From Alphaproteobacteria bacterium (lineage in GTDB: Bacteria > Pseudomonadota > Alphaproteobacteria > Geminicoccales > Geminicoccaceae): a stretch of DNA of 64,000 nucleotides. The position numbers were made by a program, and so were the translations under genes. The stretch covers positions 1 through 64,000 of the forward strand of contig JALSIM010000006.1 of assembly GCA_026990035.1 (NCBI GenBank), read 5' to 3'. Of the stretch, positions 21,609-30,731 are shown in pieces (the first letter of the stretch is position 1; every line of letters starts with the position of its first letter). The notes beneath the pieces are model-generated. The model did not search any database. It was not told the DNA's origin and saw only the letters and a list, made by a program, of their open reading frames with translations.

Positions 21609-22886
21609 ATGGACGCTTCACATTCCTTCACCGTCACGACACCGCGCATCACCTACGGTCCCGGCAGCCTGGCGCTGGTGGGCGACATCGCCCGCCGCCT
21701 CGGCATGCGGCGGCCGCTGCTGGTCACCGACCGGCATCTCGAAACCCTGCCGCCGGTGAGGACGGTGAAACGGGCCCTGGAGGAGGCCGGGCTGGTGGTC
21801 ACGGTCTTCGCCGAAGTGGCGATCGAACCGACCGATCGTTCCTTCCGCGAGGCGATCCGCTTCGCCGGCGACGGCGGCTTCGACGGCTTCGTTTCGGTCG
21901 GCGGCGGATCGGTGATGGACACCGCCAAGGTGGCCGATCTCTACAGTACCTGGCCCGAGGAGTTCATGGCCTACGTCAACGCCCCGATCGGCGAGGGGCG
22001 GAACGTGCCCGGGCCGCTCCGGCCGCACGTCGCCTGCCCGACGACCTGCGGCACGGGAAGCGAATGCACCGGCATCGCCATCTTCGATCTCCTGGCGATG
22101 AAGGCCAAGACGGGGATCATGTCGCATCACCTGGTGCCGGATCACGCGGTGATCGATCCGGAGGCGACGGCGAGCCTGCCGCGCACCGCCCTCGCCTGCA
22201 CCGCCCTCGATACCGTCTGCCACGCCCTCGAGGCCTGGACCTGCCGGCCGGTGTCGGAACGGGAGCTGCCGCGGGAGCCCGATCTGCGGCCGATGACCCA
22301 GGGCGCCAATCCCTGGTCCGATCTGATGGCCCTGGAACCGATCCGCCTGGTGGCCGCCAATCTCGAGGCGGCTCTCGCCGATCCCCCGGACATGGCGGCG
22401 CGGGGGCGCCTGCTCTGGGCGGCGACCCTGGCCGGCGCCAGTTTCGGCAACGCCGGCTGTCACCTGCCCCACGCCCTCTCCTATCCGGTCTCGGGAATGG
22501 TCCGGGAATACCGGCCGGCGGACTATCCGCCCGGCCCGCCGCTGGTGCCCCACGGCATGGCGGTGATCCTGAACGCGCCTCCCGTCTACCGGGCGATGGA
22601 GGCGCGCGCCGGCCCGCGTCTCTTGGAGGCGGCAAGGGCCCTCGGGGCCGATACCGAGGGCGTGGATCCGCGCGAGGGCGGCCCCTTGGTGGCCGACCGG
22701 CTGATCCGTCTCATGCGCATGGCGGGGGTGCCCAACGGGCTCGAGGCGATCGGCTTTTCGGCCGTCGATATCGCCGCCCTCACCGAGGGGGCGCTGCCGC
22801 AGCGGCGGCTCCTGGACAATGCCCCGGTGGCGATCACCGCCGAGGTCCTGGACGGGCTCTACCGGGCGGCCATGCGTTACTGGTAG
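21609..22886 (+). CDS. Iron-containing alcohol dehydrogenase, hydroxyacid-oxoacid transhydrogenase type
   Basis: 425 residues, group III iron-dependent alcohol dehydrogenase fold. VSVGGGSVMDTAK binds the nucleotide; PTTCGTGSECTGIAIFD and GNAGCHLPHALSYP are specific for the ADHFE1/HOT subgroup, which moves reducing equivalents from 4-hydroxybutyrate or other 2-/4-hydroxyacids to 2-oxoglutarate without free NAD. Metal ligands include the His in DTVCHALEAW and in HLPHAL. ATG 21609 is preceded by GGCGGAGG. It ends 6 bases from the convergent hisA fusion. Whether it acts as transhydrogenase or dehydrogenase needs biochemistry. Confidence 0.82.
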   Translation: MDASHSFTVTTPRITYGPGSLALVGDIARRLGMRRPLLVTDRHLETLPPVRTVKRALEEAGLVVTVFAEVAIEPTDRSFREAIRFAGDGGFDGFVSVGGGSVMDTAKVADLYSTWPEEFMAYVNAPIGEGRNVPGPLRPHVACPTTCGTGSECTGIAIFDLLAMKAKTGIMSHHLVPDHAVIDPEATASLPRTALACTALDTVCHALEAWTCRPVSERELPREPDLRPMTQGANPWSDLMALEPIRLVAANLEAALADPPDMAARGRLLWAATLAGASFGNAGCHLPHALSYPVSGMVREYRPADYPPGPPLVPHGMAVILNAPPVYRAMEARAGPRLLEAARALGADTEGVDPREGGPLVADRLIRLMRMAGVPNGLEAIGFSAVDIAALTEGALPQRRLLDNAPVAITAEVLDGLYRAAMRYW

Positions 22887-22892
22887 GCGGTC

Positions 22893-24137
22893 CTAGCCGC
22901 GGCGGGTGACCTTGCGCCGGCGCCGCGCCAGATGGTGCTCGACTTCGGCCAGATCGATCCCCTCGCGGGCCAGGCGCACCAGCGTGAAGTAGAGGAGATC
23001 GGCGGCTTCCCAGATCACCTCCTCGCGGCTCCCGGCCGCGATCAGCTCTTCGGTCTCCTCGCGCAGCTTGGCGGCCAGCAGATCGGGATCGGCGAACAGG
23101 CGGGCGGTATAGGAGCCTTCCGGAGCCTCGTGGCGGCGGGCCAGCAGCAGGCGGGCCAGGGCACCCGGCCCCTCCTCCTCGCCCCAGCAGGAGCGGCTGC
23201 CGAGATGGCAGAAACCGGAGCCGTGCTGGCGCACCGTGAACCGCAGCGCGTCCCGGTCGCAGTCGAGATCGATGCGCAGCAGCTCCTGCACCGCCCCCGA
23301 GCTTGCCCCCTTGCGCCACAGGCTCCCGCGCGACCGCGACCAGTAGATGCCGCGCCGTTCGGCGACCGCGGCGCGGATCGATTCGCGGCTCGACCAGACC
23401 AGCCCCAGCGCCATCCCGCGCTCGTCGCAGACCACGGTCGGGAAGAGGCCGTCGGCGCGATCCGTGACCAGGGGGGCGGCGATGGCCTCACCGAGATCGA
23501 GCCGTCCGGTGTAGAGGGCCATGCCCACCTGGGCGTCGGCGCCGATGGCGTCGAGCTCGCGGATCTCCTCGGCGGTGGTCACGCCGCCGGCGATCGTCAC
23601 CCGCGCCGGCGCCGCCGCCTCCACCACCGCCTTCGCGAGGGCCATGTCGGTGCCGCCCATCCGCCCCTCGCGCTCGACGAAGGTGACCAGGAAGCCGGAG
23701 ACGTGATCGCGCAGTTCCGCGACCCGCTCGAGCAGGCGGCGGCCGGTACCCTGCCTCCAGCCCTCGACCACCACCTCGCCCTTCTTCGCATCCACCGCCG
23801 CGATCAGCCGCTCCTTCGGCAGCTTCGCCAGCAGTTCGGGCACCGCCATGGTGCCGAGGATGATCCTGGAGGCGCCGGCATCGAGCCAGCGCACCGCGGT
23901 GTCGAGGTCGCGGATGCCGCCGCCTACCCGGCAATCGAAGCGGGCCACCAGCCGTTCCACCAGTCCGGCATTGGAGCCCCGGCGCATGGCGGCATCGAGA
24001 TCGATCACCGCGATCTCGCCGGCGAGGGCGAACCGTTCGGCGATGGGCAGCGGATCGCCGGCATCGACGGCCTGCTTCTCGCCGCCCACGAGCTGCACCG
24101 TGCGGCCGCCCATGAGGTCGATGGAGGGGACGATCAT
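22893..24137 (-). CDS. hisA: Trifunctional histidine biosynthesis fusion HisA-HisI-HisE
   Basis: 414 residues in one frame. Residues 1-224 are HisA (ProFAR isomerase), with D7 in [11 protein letters not shown]116 in AAVDAKKG and the phosphate loops VGGGIRD and IAGGVTT. Residues 225-320 are HisI (phosphoribosyl-AMP cyclohydrolase), with [13 protein letters not shown], the metal site DCDRDAL and CHLGSRSC. Residues 321-414 are HisE (phosphoribosyl-ATP pyrophosphatase), with [11 protein letters not shown] and [13 protein letters not shown]. It would cover steps two to four of the pathway. HisIE fusions are common; adding HisA in front is unusual in my knowledge. ATG overlaps the hisF stop as ATGA. 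Confidence 0.9.
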   Translation of the reverse strand: MIVPSIDLMGGRTVQLVGGEKQAVDAGDPLPIAERFALAGEIAVIDLDAAMRRGSNAGLVERLVARFDCRVGGGIRDLDTAVRWLDAGASRIILGTMAVPELLAKLPKERLIAAVDAKKGEVVVEGWRQGTGRRLLERVAELRDHVSGFLVTFVEREGRMGGTDMALAKAVVEAAAPARVTIAGGVTTAEEIRELDAIGADAQVGMALYTGRLDLGEAIAAPLVTDRADGLFPTVVCDERGMALGLVWSSRESIRAAVAERRGIYWSRSRGSLWRKGASSGAVQELLRIDLDCDRDALRFTVRQHGSGFCHLGSRSCWGEEEGPGALARLLLARRHEAPEGSYTARLFADPDLLAAKLREETEELIAAGSREEVIWEAADLLYFTLVRLAREGIDLAEVEHHLARRRRKVTRRG

Positions 24138-24886
24138 GGGCGGACGTGCACCCCGTGTTCCAGCAGATGGAGTTTCACCTCCGCGACCGTGAGATCACCG
24201 TCGTGGAAGATGGAGGCGGCGAGCACCGCATCCGCGCCGGCGGCGAAGGCCTCGCGCAGATGGTCCGGATTGTCGGCGCCGCCGGAGGCGATGATCGGCA
24301 CCCGTACGGCCGCGGCGGCGGCACGCAGGAGCGGCAGATCGTAGCCCTCGCGGGTCCCGTCGCGGTCCCAGGAGGTGAGCAGGATCTCGCCGGCGCCCCG
24401 CCGCTCCCCTTCCTGCGCCCAGGCGACGGCGTCGATGCCGGTGCCTTCGCGTCCGCCCTTGACCAGCACCTCGAAGCGGCCCTGCCGGTGCGCGGCGTCG
24501 ATCGCCAGCACGCAGCACTGGCGGCCGAAGCGCCCGGCGATCTCGGTCAGGAGCTCCGGCCGGGCGACCGCGGCGGTGTTCACCGACACCTTGTCGGCCC
24601 CCGCCTCGAGCAGATGCAGCGCGTCCTCCACCTCGCGGATGCCGCCGCCGACGGTGAGCGGGATGGCGAGCCGCTCGCGCACCCGACGCACGGTTTCGAG
24701 CTGATGGCCGCGGCCCTCGGGAGTGGCCGAAACATCCAGAATGACGATCTCGTCGGCCCCCTGCTGTTCGTAGAGGACGGCCCGTTCGGCGGGATCGCCG
24801 GCATCCCTGAGCCCCTGGAAGCGCACGCCCTTGACCACCCGGCCGTGGCTGACGTCGAGGCAGGGGATGATCCGGCGGGCGAGCAT
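24134..24886 (-). CDS. hisF: Imidazole glycerol phosphate synthase cyclase subunit
   Basis: 250 residues, TIM barrel. Catalytic D11 ([15 protein letters not shown]) and D130 (VLAIDAAHR) are in their standard places, with phosphate loops VGGGIRE and ASGGADN. With HisH it turns PRFAR and glutamine-derived ammonia into IGP and AICAR; purH, elsewhere in this window, recycles that AICAR. Its ATG shares one base with the hisH stop, and its stop overlaps the hisA fusion start. Confidence 0.95.
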   Translation of the reverse strand: MLARRIIPCLDVSHGRVVKGVRFQGLRDAGDPAERAVLYEQQGADEIVILDVSATPEGRGHQLETVRRVRERLAIPLTVGGGIREVEDALHLLEAGADKVSVNTAAVARPELLTEIAGRFGRQCCVLAIDAAHRQGRFEVLVKGGREGTGIDAVAWAQEGERRGAGEILLTSWDRDGTREGYDLPLLRAAAAAVRVPIIASGGADNPDHLREAFAAGADAVLAASIFHDGDLTVAEVKLHLLEHGVHVRP

Positions 24887-25479
24887 CAGGAGAGCTCCAG
24901 CCAGCGGGACAGCAGGGCCGCGCCGTAGGCGCCCGAGAGCTCGGGATGGAACTGGCAGCCGACGACCTTGCCGCGTTCCATGGCGGCGATGAAGCGGCCG
25001 CCGTGCTCGGCGGTGGCGATGCGCCAGCCGGGTGCCTCGCCGGCCCGGTAGCTGTTGGCGAAATAGGCCCAGCCCTCCTCGAGGAGGAGCGCATCCGAAC
25101 CGGCCGCGATCGCGTTCCAGCCGAACTGGGGGCAGCGGACATCGGCCGGGAAGCGTTCGACCCGGGCCGGCACGACCCCGAGCCCCGGCACCCCGGGGCT
25201 CTCCTCGCTTTCGGCGAACAGGAGCTGATGGCCGACGCAGATCGCCATCGTCGGCCGGTCGGCCTCGATGCGGGCGATCAGCGCCCGGTCGAGCCCCTTT
25301 TCCCGCAGCCGCGCGATCGCGGCGCCGAAGGCGCCGACCCCCGGCAGCATGACATGGGAGGCGGCCTCGATCGCCGCCGGATCCTCGCAGAGCACCGGCT
25401 CGGCACCGAGGCGTCGGAACGCCGCCGCCACGGAAGCGAGATTGGCGGTGCCCGTGGGCACGATCCGCACCCTCCGCAT
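24886..25479 (-). CDS. hisH: Imidazole glycerol phosphate synthase glutaminase subunit
   Basis: 197 residues, class I glutamine amidotransferase. The triad is C81 ([10 protein letters not shown]), H178 and E180 (CQFHPELS). The nucleophile elbow CVGHQ differs from the usual CLGMQ, and YFANSYR replaces the more frequent YFVHSY; these are local variants that keep the catalytic residues. It supplies ammonia to HisF. Start and stop share bases with hisB (TGATG) and hisF, so the operon is tightly coupled. Confidence 0.93.
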   Translation of the reverse strand: MRRVRIVPTGTANLASVAAAFRRLGAEPVLCEDPAAIEAASHVMLPGVGAFGAAIARLREKGLDRALIARIEADRPTMAICVGHQLLFAESEESPGVPGLGVVPARVERFPADVRCPQFGWNAIAAGSDALLLEEGWAYFANSYRAGEAPGWRIATAEHGGRFIAAMERGKVVGCQFHPELSGAYGAALLSRWLELS

Positions 25480-26066
25480 CAGAGCGCGCCCTTGGTGCTC
25501 GGGATCTCGCCGTGGCCCGCCGCCGCCACCGCTCCCCGCAGGGCCAGGGCCAGGGCCTTGAAGGCGGCCTCGGCCTTGTGATGGTCGTTGGCGCCGCGGA
25601 GGAGATCGAGATGCAGGGCCATCCGTGCCGACATCGCCAGCGAGACGAAGAAATGGCTCAGGTTCTCGGTCGCCACCCCGCCGATGCGCTCGCGCCGGAA
25701 GCCGAGTTCGACATGGGCGAAGGGACGGCCGGAGAGATCGACCACCGCCCGCACCAGCGCCTCGTCGAGAGGGGCGTAGGCGGCACCGAAGCGGGCGATG
25801 CCGCGGCGTTCGCCGAGTGCTTGGTCGAACGCCTGGCCCAGTGCGATGGCGCAGTCCTCGACGGTATGATGATCGTCCACCTCGAGATCGCCCTCGCAGC
25901 GCAGCTCGAGATCGAATCTCCCGTGCTTCGCCAGCGCGGTCAGCATGTGATCGAGAAAGCCGAGCCCGGTCGCGATCTCCGCTCTGCCCTCGCCGTCGAG
26001 CCGCAGCAGGAGGCGGATCCGGGTTTCCGCGGTCTCGCGGAGGATGTCGGCCCGGCGCCCGCTCAT
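25479..26066 (-). CDS. hisB: Imidazoleglycerol-phosphate dehydratase
   Basis: 195 residues, monofunctional dehydratase of the usual length. The manganese-binding repeats are visible: [50 protein letters not shown] and [14 protein letters not shown]. The enzyme converts IGP to imidazole-acetol phosphate. There is no histidinol-phosphatase domain. ATG at 26066 overlaps the hisG stop as ATGA. Confidence 0.95.
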   Translation of the reverse strand: MSGRRADILRETAETRIRLLLRLDGEGRAEIATGLGFLDHMLTALAKHGRFDLELRCEGDLEVDDHHTVEDCAIALGQAFDQALGERRGIARFGAAYAPLDEALVRAVVDLSGRPFAHVELGFRRERIGGVATENLSHFFVSLAMSARMALHLDLLRGANDHHKAEAAFKALALALRGAVAAAGHGEIPSTKGAL

Positions 26067-26947
26067 GGCACGATCTGCGCCAGTTCGACCACCACGATGT
26101 CGCTTCCGCCGCGCTCCTTGATGGCCCGGATGAGCTGCGGCAGATCGCGGCGGGGCACCGCCGCCTTGACGGCGAAGCCGGCCTCGTGATGGAGGGGGGC
26201 GATGGTCGGTTCCCGCATGCAGGGCAGGATCTCCACCACCCGTTCGAGATCGGCGGCGTTCACGTTGACCTCCAGCATCACCCGCTCGCGCGCCGACAGC
26301 ACCGAGCGGAGCAGCAGCACGAAATGTTCGATCACGTCCCGCCGGGCCGCATCCTCGAGGGCCGTCGGATGGGCGTAGAGGCGGGTCGAGGAGCGCATCA
26401 GCTCGTCGAAGACGATCAGCCCGTTGGCCTTGAGGGTGGCGCCGGTGGCGGTGTTGTCGACGATCATGTCGGCATCCTCGGGGGGGAACACCTCCGTCGC
26501 CCCGTAGGAGCGCACGATCCGCGCGTCGTAGCCGCGCGCCTCCAGCCAGGCCCGGGTCAGCCGCTCGTATTCGGTGGCGATCACGAAGGACCGCGCCGGC
26601 GGCCGCCCGTCTTCGAGGAACGCGGCGCCGGCGGCGGCGACGATCCGCACCGGATCGAGCCCGGTGTCCAGCAGCTCGACCAGCTCGGCGTGCTTTTCCG
26701 CCACCCAGTCGGCGCCGGCGAACCCGAGGTCCCGCGATCCCATGTGCAGCATCTCGACGATGTTCTGGGGCTTCAGGAGCTTGGCCTCGAATCCGGGCAG
26801 GGAAAGGGTCGGGCGGTAGCCGCGGCGATCGAAGGTCAGCCGGATCCCGGCGTCGGCGAGGAGCCGCAGCACGCCCTCCTGCATCCGGCCCTTGGGCAGG
26901 GCCAGACGCACCACCGTCGCGGCTTCGCTCTCTCGCTGCTCGGGCAT
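26063..26947 (-). CDS. hisG: ATP phosphoribosyltransferase, long (regulated) form
   Basis: 294 residues: a catalytic part beginning RLALPKGRMQEGVLRLL with the PRPP loop DNTATGATLKANG, and a C-terminal ACT-like domain (about residues 220-294, ending [14 protein letters not shown]) that usually gives feedback inhibition by histidine. As the long form it does not need HisZ. First gene of the hisG-B-H-F-A order. The ATG at 26947 gives the normal N-terminus; a longer reading to 27097 would add a basic stretch without family match. Confidence 0.93.
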   Translation of the reverse strand: MPEQRESEAATVVRLALPKGRMQEGVLRLLADAGIRLTFDRRGYRPTLSLPGFEAKLLKPQNIVEMLHMGSRDLGFAGADWVAEKHAELVELLDTGLDPVRIVAAAGAAFLEDGRPPARSFVIATEYERLTRAWLEARGYDARIVRSYGATEVFPPEDADMIVDNTATGATLKANGLIVFDELMRSSTRLYAHPTALEDAARRDVIEHFVLLLRSVLSARERVMLEVNVNAADLERVVEILPCMREPTIAPLHHEAGFAVKAAVPRRDLPQLIRAIKERGGSDIVVVELAQIVP

Positions 26948-27037
26948 TTCCGGAATCGCTTCTCGACTGGCGGGACCGCGGTTCGGCCGGGCTCGGGCGG
27001 CAACCGTCCTCGTCGCGGCTGCATCGCGCGCCCGCAG

Positions 27038-27066
27038 CATATAGAAGAGGTACCGGAGAGGGTAAA
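27038..27066 (-). promoter_or_regulatory. Candidate promoter of the his operon
   Basis: Minus strand: TTTACC (27066-27061), 17-base spacer, TATATG (27043-27038). Four of six bases match in each hexamer. It would leave a leader of about 85 bases before hisG. I see no His-rich leader peptide or terminator that would indicate attenuation. Confidence 0.35.
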
Positions 27067-27099
27067 GCCACAGCCGGGATGATCCAGGGAGGAGCAACC

Positions 27100-28617
27100 A
27101 TGACCACCGCTCGCGACGCGCTCACCATCGGTCTCGACCTCGGCACCAGCGCCCTCAAGGCGGTGGCCCTCGACGCCGCCGGCAGGATCCGGGCCCGCGC
27201 CGGCGCCTCCTATCCGCTGGCCACCCCGCGGCCCGGCTGGAGCGAACAGGATCCCGAGGACTGGTGGCGGGCGGCCCGCGACTGTCTCGCCCGGATCCGC
27301 GCGGCGACGGGGGATGCCGAGATCCTCGGCCTCGGCCTGTCGGGCCAGATGCACGGCTCGGTGTTCCTCGATGCCGAAGGGGCGGTGATCCGGCCGGCAC
27401 TGCTCTGGAACGACGCCCGCACCGGCGCCCAGTGCGCGGAGATCGAACGGCGGCTCGGTCGGGCGCGGGTGCTGGAGATCACCGGCAACCGCCCGAGCGC
27501 CGGTTTCCAGGCCCCGAAGATCCTGTGGCTGGCGGAACAGGAACCCGAGGCCCATGCCCGCATCGCCCGGGTGCTGCTGCCCAAGGATTTCCTCCGCCTG
27601 CGCCTGACCGGCACCGCCGCCACCGACGCCGCCGACGCCTCCGGCACCCTGCTGCTCGACATCCGGACCCGCGACTACAGTCCGGAGATGCTGGACGCGC
27701 TGGAGATCCCGCGGTCCTGGCTGCCGCCGGTCCACGAGGGGCCGGAGATCGTCGCCCACATCGACGCCGCGGGTGCCGCGGCCAGCGGCCTTCCCGAAGG
27801 ACTGCCGGTGGTGGCGGGCGGCGGCGACAACGCCTGTGCGGCGATCGGCGCCGGGATCGTCGCCGGCGGCGACGGCGTCTGCTCGATCGGCACCTCCGGC
27901 ACCCTGTTCGTCCACGCCGAGCGGGCGGTCGCCGATCCGGAGGGCGGGCTCAACGCCTTCTGTGCGGCGGTGCCCGGCGGCTGGCATCTGATGGGGGTGG
28001 TGCTGTCGGCGGGCGGGGCGCTGGCCTGGTTCGCGGAGAAGGTGCTCGGCGAGACCGCCGCGGAGGGCGCGGTCTTCGACCGGCTGTTCGCGGAGATCGC
28101 GGATCTTCCCGCCGGCGCCGAAGGGCTCCTGTTCCTCCCCTATCTCGCCGGCGAGCGCTCGCCGCACATGGATCCCGACGCCCGCGGCGCCTGGGTCGGC
28201 CTGTCGCTGGCCCACGATCGGCGCCACATGGCCCGGGCGCTGGTGGAAGGGGTCGGCTTCGCCTTCGCCGACTGTCTCGCCCGGATGCGCGGCCTCGGTC
28301 TCGAGCCGCGGCGTCTCCTCCTCGCCGGCGGCGGCGCCCGCAACCCGCACTGGCGGGAGATCCTCGCGGCCCAGCTCGACCGGCCGCTGCTGCCGGCCGC
28401 CGCCGAGGACGGGCCGGCGCTGGGTGCCGCCATGCTGGCCGGCGTCGGCACCGGGATGTTCGCCGATTTCGGGGATGCGGTAGCGCGCTGCGTGCCCGCC
28501 GCGGAAACCGAGGTGACCCCCGCGGCCGATGCAGTCGCAGCCTACGGCGGGCTGTTGGCGCGCTACCGCAAGCTCTACCCGGCCCTCGCCGGGGCCGGCC
28601 TGTTCGGCGAGAGGTGA
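27100..28617 (+). CDS. xylB: Xylulokinase
   Basis: 505 residues, FGGY carbohydrate kinase. TIGLDLGTSALKAVALD is the N-terminal phosphate-binding motif, LGLSGQMHGSVFLD and LLWNDARTGAQ are xylulokinase-specific, CSIGTSGTLF and LLLAGGGARNPHWREIL form the ATP site. It phosphorylates D-xylulose to xylulose-5-phosphate for the pentose phosphate pathway. ATG 27100 follows GGGAGGAGCAACC. No xylA, pentitol dehydrogenase or sugar transporter is adjacent, so the physiological sugar is open. Divergent from the his operon. Confidence 0.9.
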   Translation: MTTARDALTIGLDLGTSALKAVALDAAGRIRARAGASYPLATPRPGWSEQDPEDWWRAARDCLARIRAATGDAEILGLGLSGQMHGSVFLDAEGAVIRPALLWNDARTGAQCAEIERRLGRARVLEITGNRPSAGFQAPKILWLAEQEPEAHARIARVLLPKDFLRLRLTGTAATDAADASGTLLLDIRTRDYSPEMLDALEIPRSWLPPVHEGPEIVAHIDAAGAAASGLPEGLPVVAGGGDNACAAIGAGIVAGGDGVCSIGTSGTLFVHAERAVADPEGGLNAFCAAVPGGWHLMGVVLSAGGALAWFAEKVLGETAAEGAVFDRLFAEIADLPAGAEGLLFLPYLAGERSPHMDPDARGAWVGLSLAHDRRHMARALVEGVGFAFADCLARMRGLGLEPRRLLLAGGGARNPHWREILAAQLDRPLLPAAAEDGPALGAAMLAGVGTGMFADFGDAVARCVPAAETEVTPAADAVAAYGGLLARYRKLYPALAGAGLFGER

Positions 28618-28631
28618 CCGCCGGACGGGCT

Positions 28632-30731
28632 TCAGCCCGCGTTCCGATCGACGAGTTCCCCGGCGGAAACGAAGCCGTCGCCCGTCCGCACCCCGGCGAA
28701 GGCCTGCGGATCGGCGGCGAAGCCGTCAACCACCGCCGCCGGGGCGCCGTCCACCGTGATCCACAGATCCTCGCCGGCGAGGAAACCGCCGAGCTCCCCG
28801 ACCCCGGCATCGGGCATCGCGATCCGGTTGGTGCCGGCGGCGTCCTCGATGCGGTCGATGCCCCCTTCGCCGGCCCGCAGCAGGTAGAGATCGTCGCCCT
28901 CGCCGCCGCGCAGGAGATCGTTGCCCGAACCGCCTTCGAGGAGGTCGTCGCCGGCCCCGCCGCGCAGGAGATCGTTGCCGGCGCCGCCGCTCAGCCAGTC
29001 CCGACCCTCGCCGCCGGCGAGAATGTCGTCGCCGTCACTCCCCTCGGTCCTGGCGACGGTGGCGAAAGGGCGCAGCAGATCGGCCTCCCCGCTCCCGTCC
29101 CCGCCCAGGAGTGACGCCACCGGACGGGTTTCGCCGCCGATGGCGATGTCCGTCCAGGCCCGGGGATCGTCGGCATAGCCGAGGATGGTGGCGATGTTCT
29201 GCCCGTCGGCGAGGATCTCCAGATCGGCACCCTCGAGGCGGGCCGTGAGCCGGGTGTCGGCGGGCCCTTCGAAGCGCAGACCGTTGGCGCCCCGGTGATC
29301 GAAGATGCGATCGGGGCCGTCCTCGGCGAGGCCCAGGAGGAAGGTGTCGTCGCCGGCCCCGCCGTAGAGCATGTCGGCCCCCTCGCCGCCGTCGAGGAGA
29401 TCGTCGCCGGGGCCGCCGTCGAGCAGGTCGTCGCCGGGACCGCCCGCCAGCAGATCGTCCCCGTCCCCCCCCCAGACGGCGTTGTCGCCGGCGTTGCCGA
29501 GCAGGCGGTTGTCGCCGCCGTCGCCGAGCAGATCGTGATCCGCATCGCCGCGCAGTTCGACGTGCTCGATGCCGGCGCCGACCTCCTGGAGATAGCCGTT
29601 GGCACCTTCGGGCAGGCCGCGACCGACGGTCGGCCCGAGGACGAAGGTGGCGGCCCCGTCCGGAACCGTCCCGGGACGCAGGGCGGCGAGATTCTCGGCG
29701 TAGCCCGCCTCGACCCGCAGGATGTCGCTGCCGCCCGCCGGACCGGCCTCGTCGCTGGCGGTGTCGGCCGGATGATCGATCACCAGGATGTCGTCGCCGG
29801 GCCCGCCCGCGAGACGATCGAAGCCGGGGCCGCCGTCGAGGATGTCGTCGCCGGGACCACCCGACAGCACGTCCCTGCCCGGGCCGCCCTGGAGGAAATC
29901 GTCGCCGCCGTCGCCTTCGAGGAGATCGTCGCCCGCGCCGCCCTCGAGCCGGTCCGCGCCGGGCCCGCCGGTCAGCCGGTCGCGCCCCTCGCCGCCGTCG
30001 AGAATATCGTCGCCCGCGCCGCCTTCGAGCCGGTCGTCGCCGCCGAAGCCGGTGAGCAGGTCGGCCCCCTCGCCGCCACGCAGCAGATCGTCACCCGCGG
30101 TGCCGGCGAGCTCCGCGTCCCCGGCGGTGGCCGTCGCCACCCGGCCGAGATTCTCGTCGCCGACGGGGCTCCCGTCCGGCGCGTCGCCCGCCCCCGGAAG
30201 GACGGCCGCCGGCGCCGTCGGCGGCGGCCCGCTCGCGGCCGCGGCGACCGGCGAGGGGGGCGGCGGGTCGGACGGCGTTCCGTCCGGGCCGCCCGACGGG
30301 TCGCCGGTCGCGGGCGGGGAGACCTCGGCGAGCCGCAACCCGGCCGGCGGATCCACCGGTCGCGGCTCCAGCAGATCGGCGATCCCGCTCACCGTCGCCG
30401 GGGCCACCAGCGGCGCCACCGCCGCCGCTCCCTGGAAGACCGTGGTGCCGTCCATCTGTCGCCCGGCCGCCGCCTCCGCCGCAACCTCCGGCGGGATCGC
30501 CGGTTCGCCCCCGGCTGGCGGTTCACCTTCCTCGGCCGAGGCCTTCCGGCCACCGAGATAGGTCAGGGCGATGAAGGCCGCGGTCAGCGGCGCGCCGAAG
30601 CCGATCGCCTCCTGCGTCCGCAGCCTGCGCTCCCCGGATCGCGAGGCCGTACGGCCCCCGAACGACCACCGACCCCGGCCGCCCTGCCGGCGGTTCTCGG
30701 TGTCGGTGCCTCCACTCCCTCTCTGCGCCAT
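28632..30731 (-). CDS. RTX-type calcium-binding repeat protein with N-terminal membrane anchor
   Basis: 699 residues. After a basic N-terminus there is one hydrophobic segment (about 43-60, IGFGAPLTAAFIALTYLGG), then a Pro/Ala/Gly-rich stretch to 200, and three blocks of GGxGxDxL nonapeptides (about 208-315, 393-470, 563-620), each repeat able to bind Ca2+. Blocks two and three are followed by a similar beta module (DRIFDHRGANGLRF and DRIEDAAGTNRIAM). It is very acidic. A type I secretion system is not present in the window, and the N-terminal anchor is unusual for a type I substrate. Function unknown; surface or cell-wall adhesion is a guess. Confidence 0.8.
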   Translation of the reverse strand: MAQRGSGGTDTENRRQGGRGRWSFGGRTASRSGERRLRTQEAIGFGAPLTAAFIALTYLGGRKASAEEGEPPAGGEPAIPPEVAAEAAAGRQMDGTTVFQGAAAVAPLVAPATVSGIADLLEPRPVDPPAGLRLAEVSPPATGDPSGGPDGTPSDPPPPSPVAAAASGPPPTAPAAVLPGAGDAPDGSPVGDENLGRVATATAGDAELAGTAGDDLLRGGEGADLLTGFGGDDRLEGGAGDDILDGGEGRDRLTGGPGADRLEGGAGDDLLEGDGGDDFLQGGPGRDVLSGGPGDDILDGGPGFDRLAGGPGDDILVIDHPADTASDEAGPAGGSDILRVEAGYAENLAALRPGTVPDGAATFVLGPTVGRGLPEGANGYLQEVGAGIEHVELRGDADHDLLGDGGDNRLLGNAGDNAVWGGDGDDLLAGGPGDDLLDGGPGDDLLDGGEGADMLYGGAGDDTFLLGLAEDGPDRIFDHRGANGLRFEGPADTRLTARLEGADLEILADGQNIATILGYADDPRAWTDIAIGGETRPVASLLGGDGSGEADLLRPFATVARTEGSDGDDILAGGEGRDWLSGGAGNDLLRGGAGDDLLEGGSGNDLLRGGEGDDLYLLRAGEGGIDRIEDAAGTNRIAMPDAGVGELGGFLAGEDLWITVDGAPAAVVDGFAADPQAFAGVRTGDGFVSAGELVDRNAG

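Noticed and set aside
28900-30100. Periodic DNA repeats that resemble a CRISPR or satellite array
   Set aside because: The period follows the nine-residue GGxGxDxxx codon repeat, units differ at many bases, and there are no unique spacers. They are coding repeats of the RTX-type protein.
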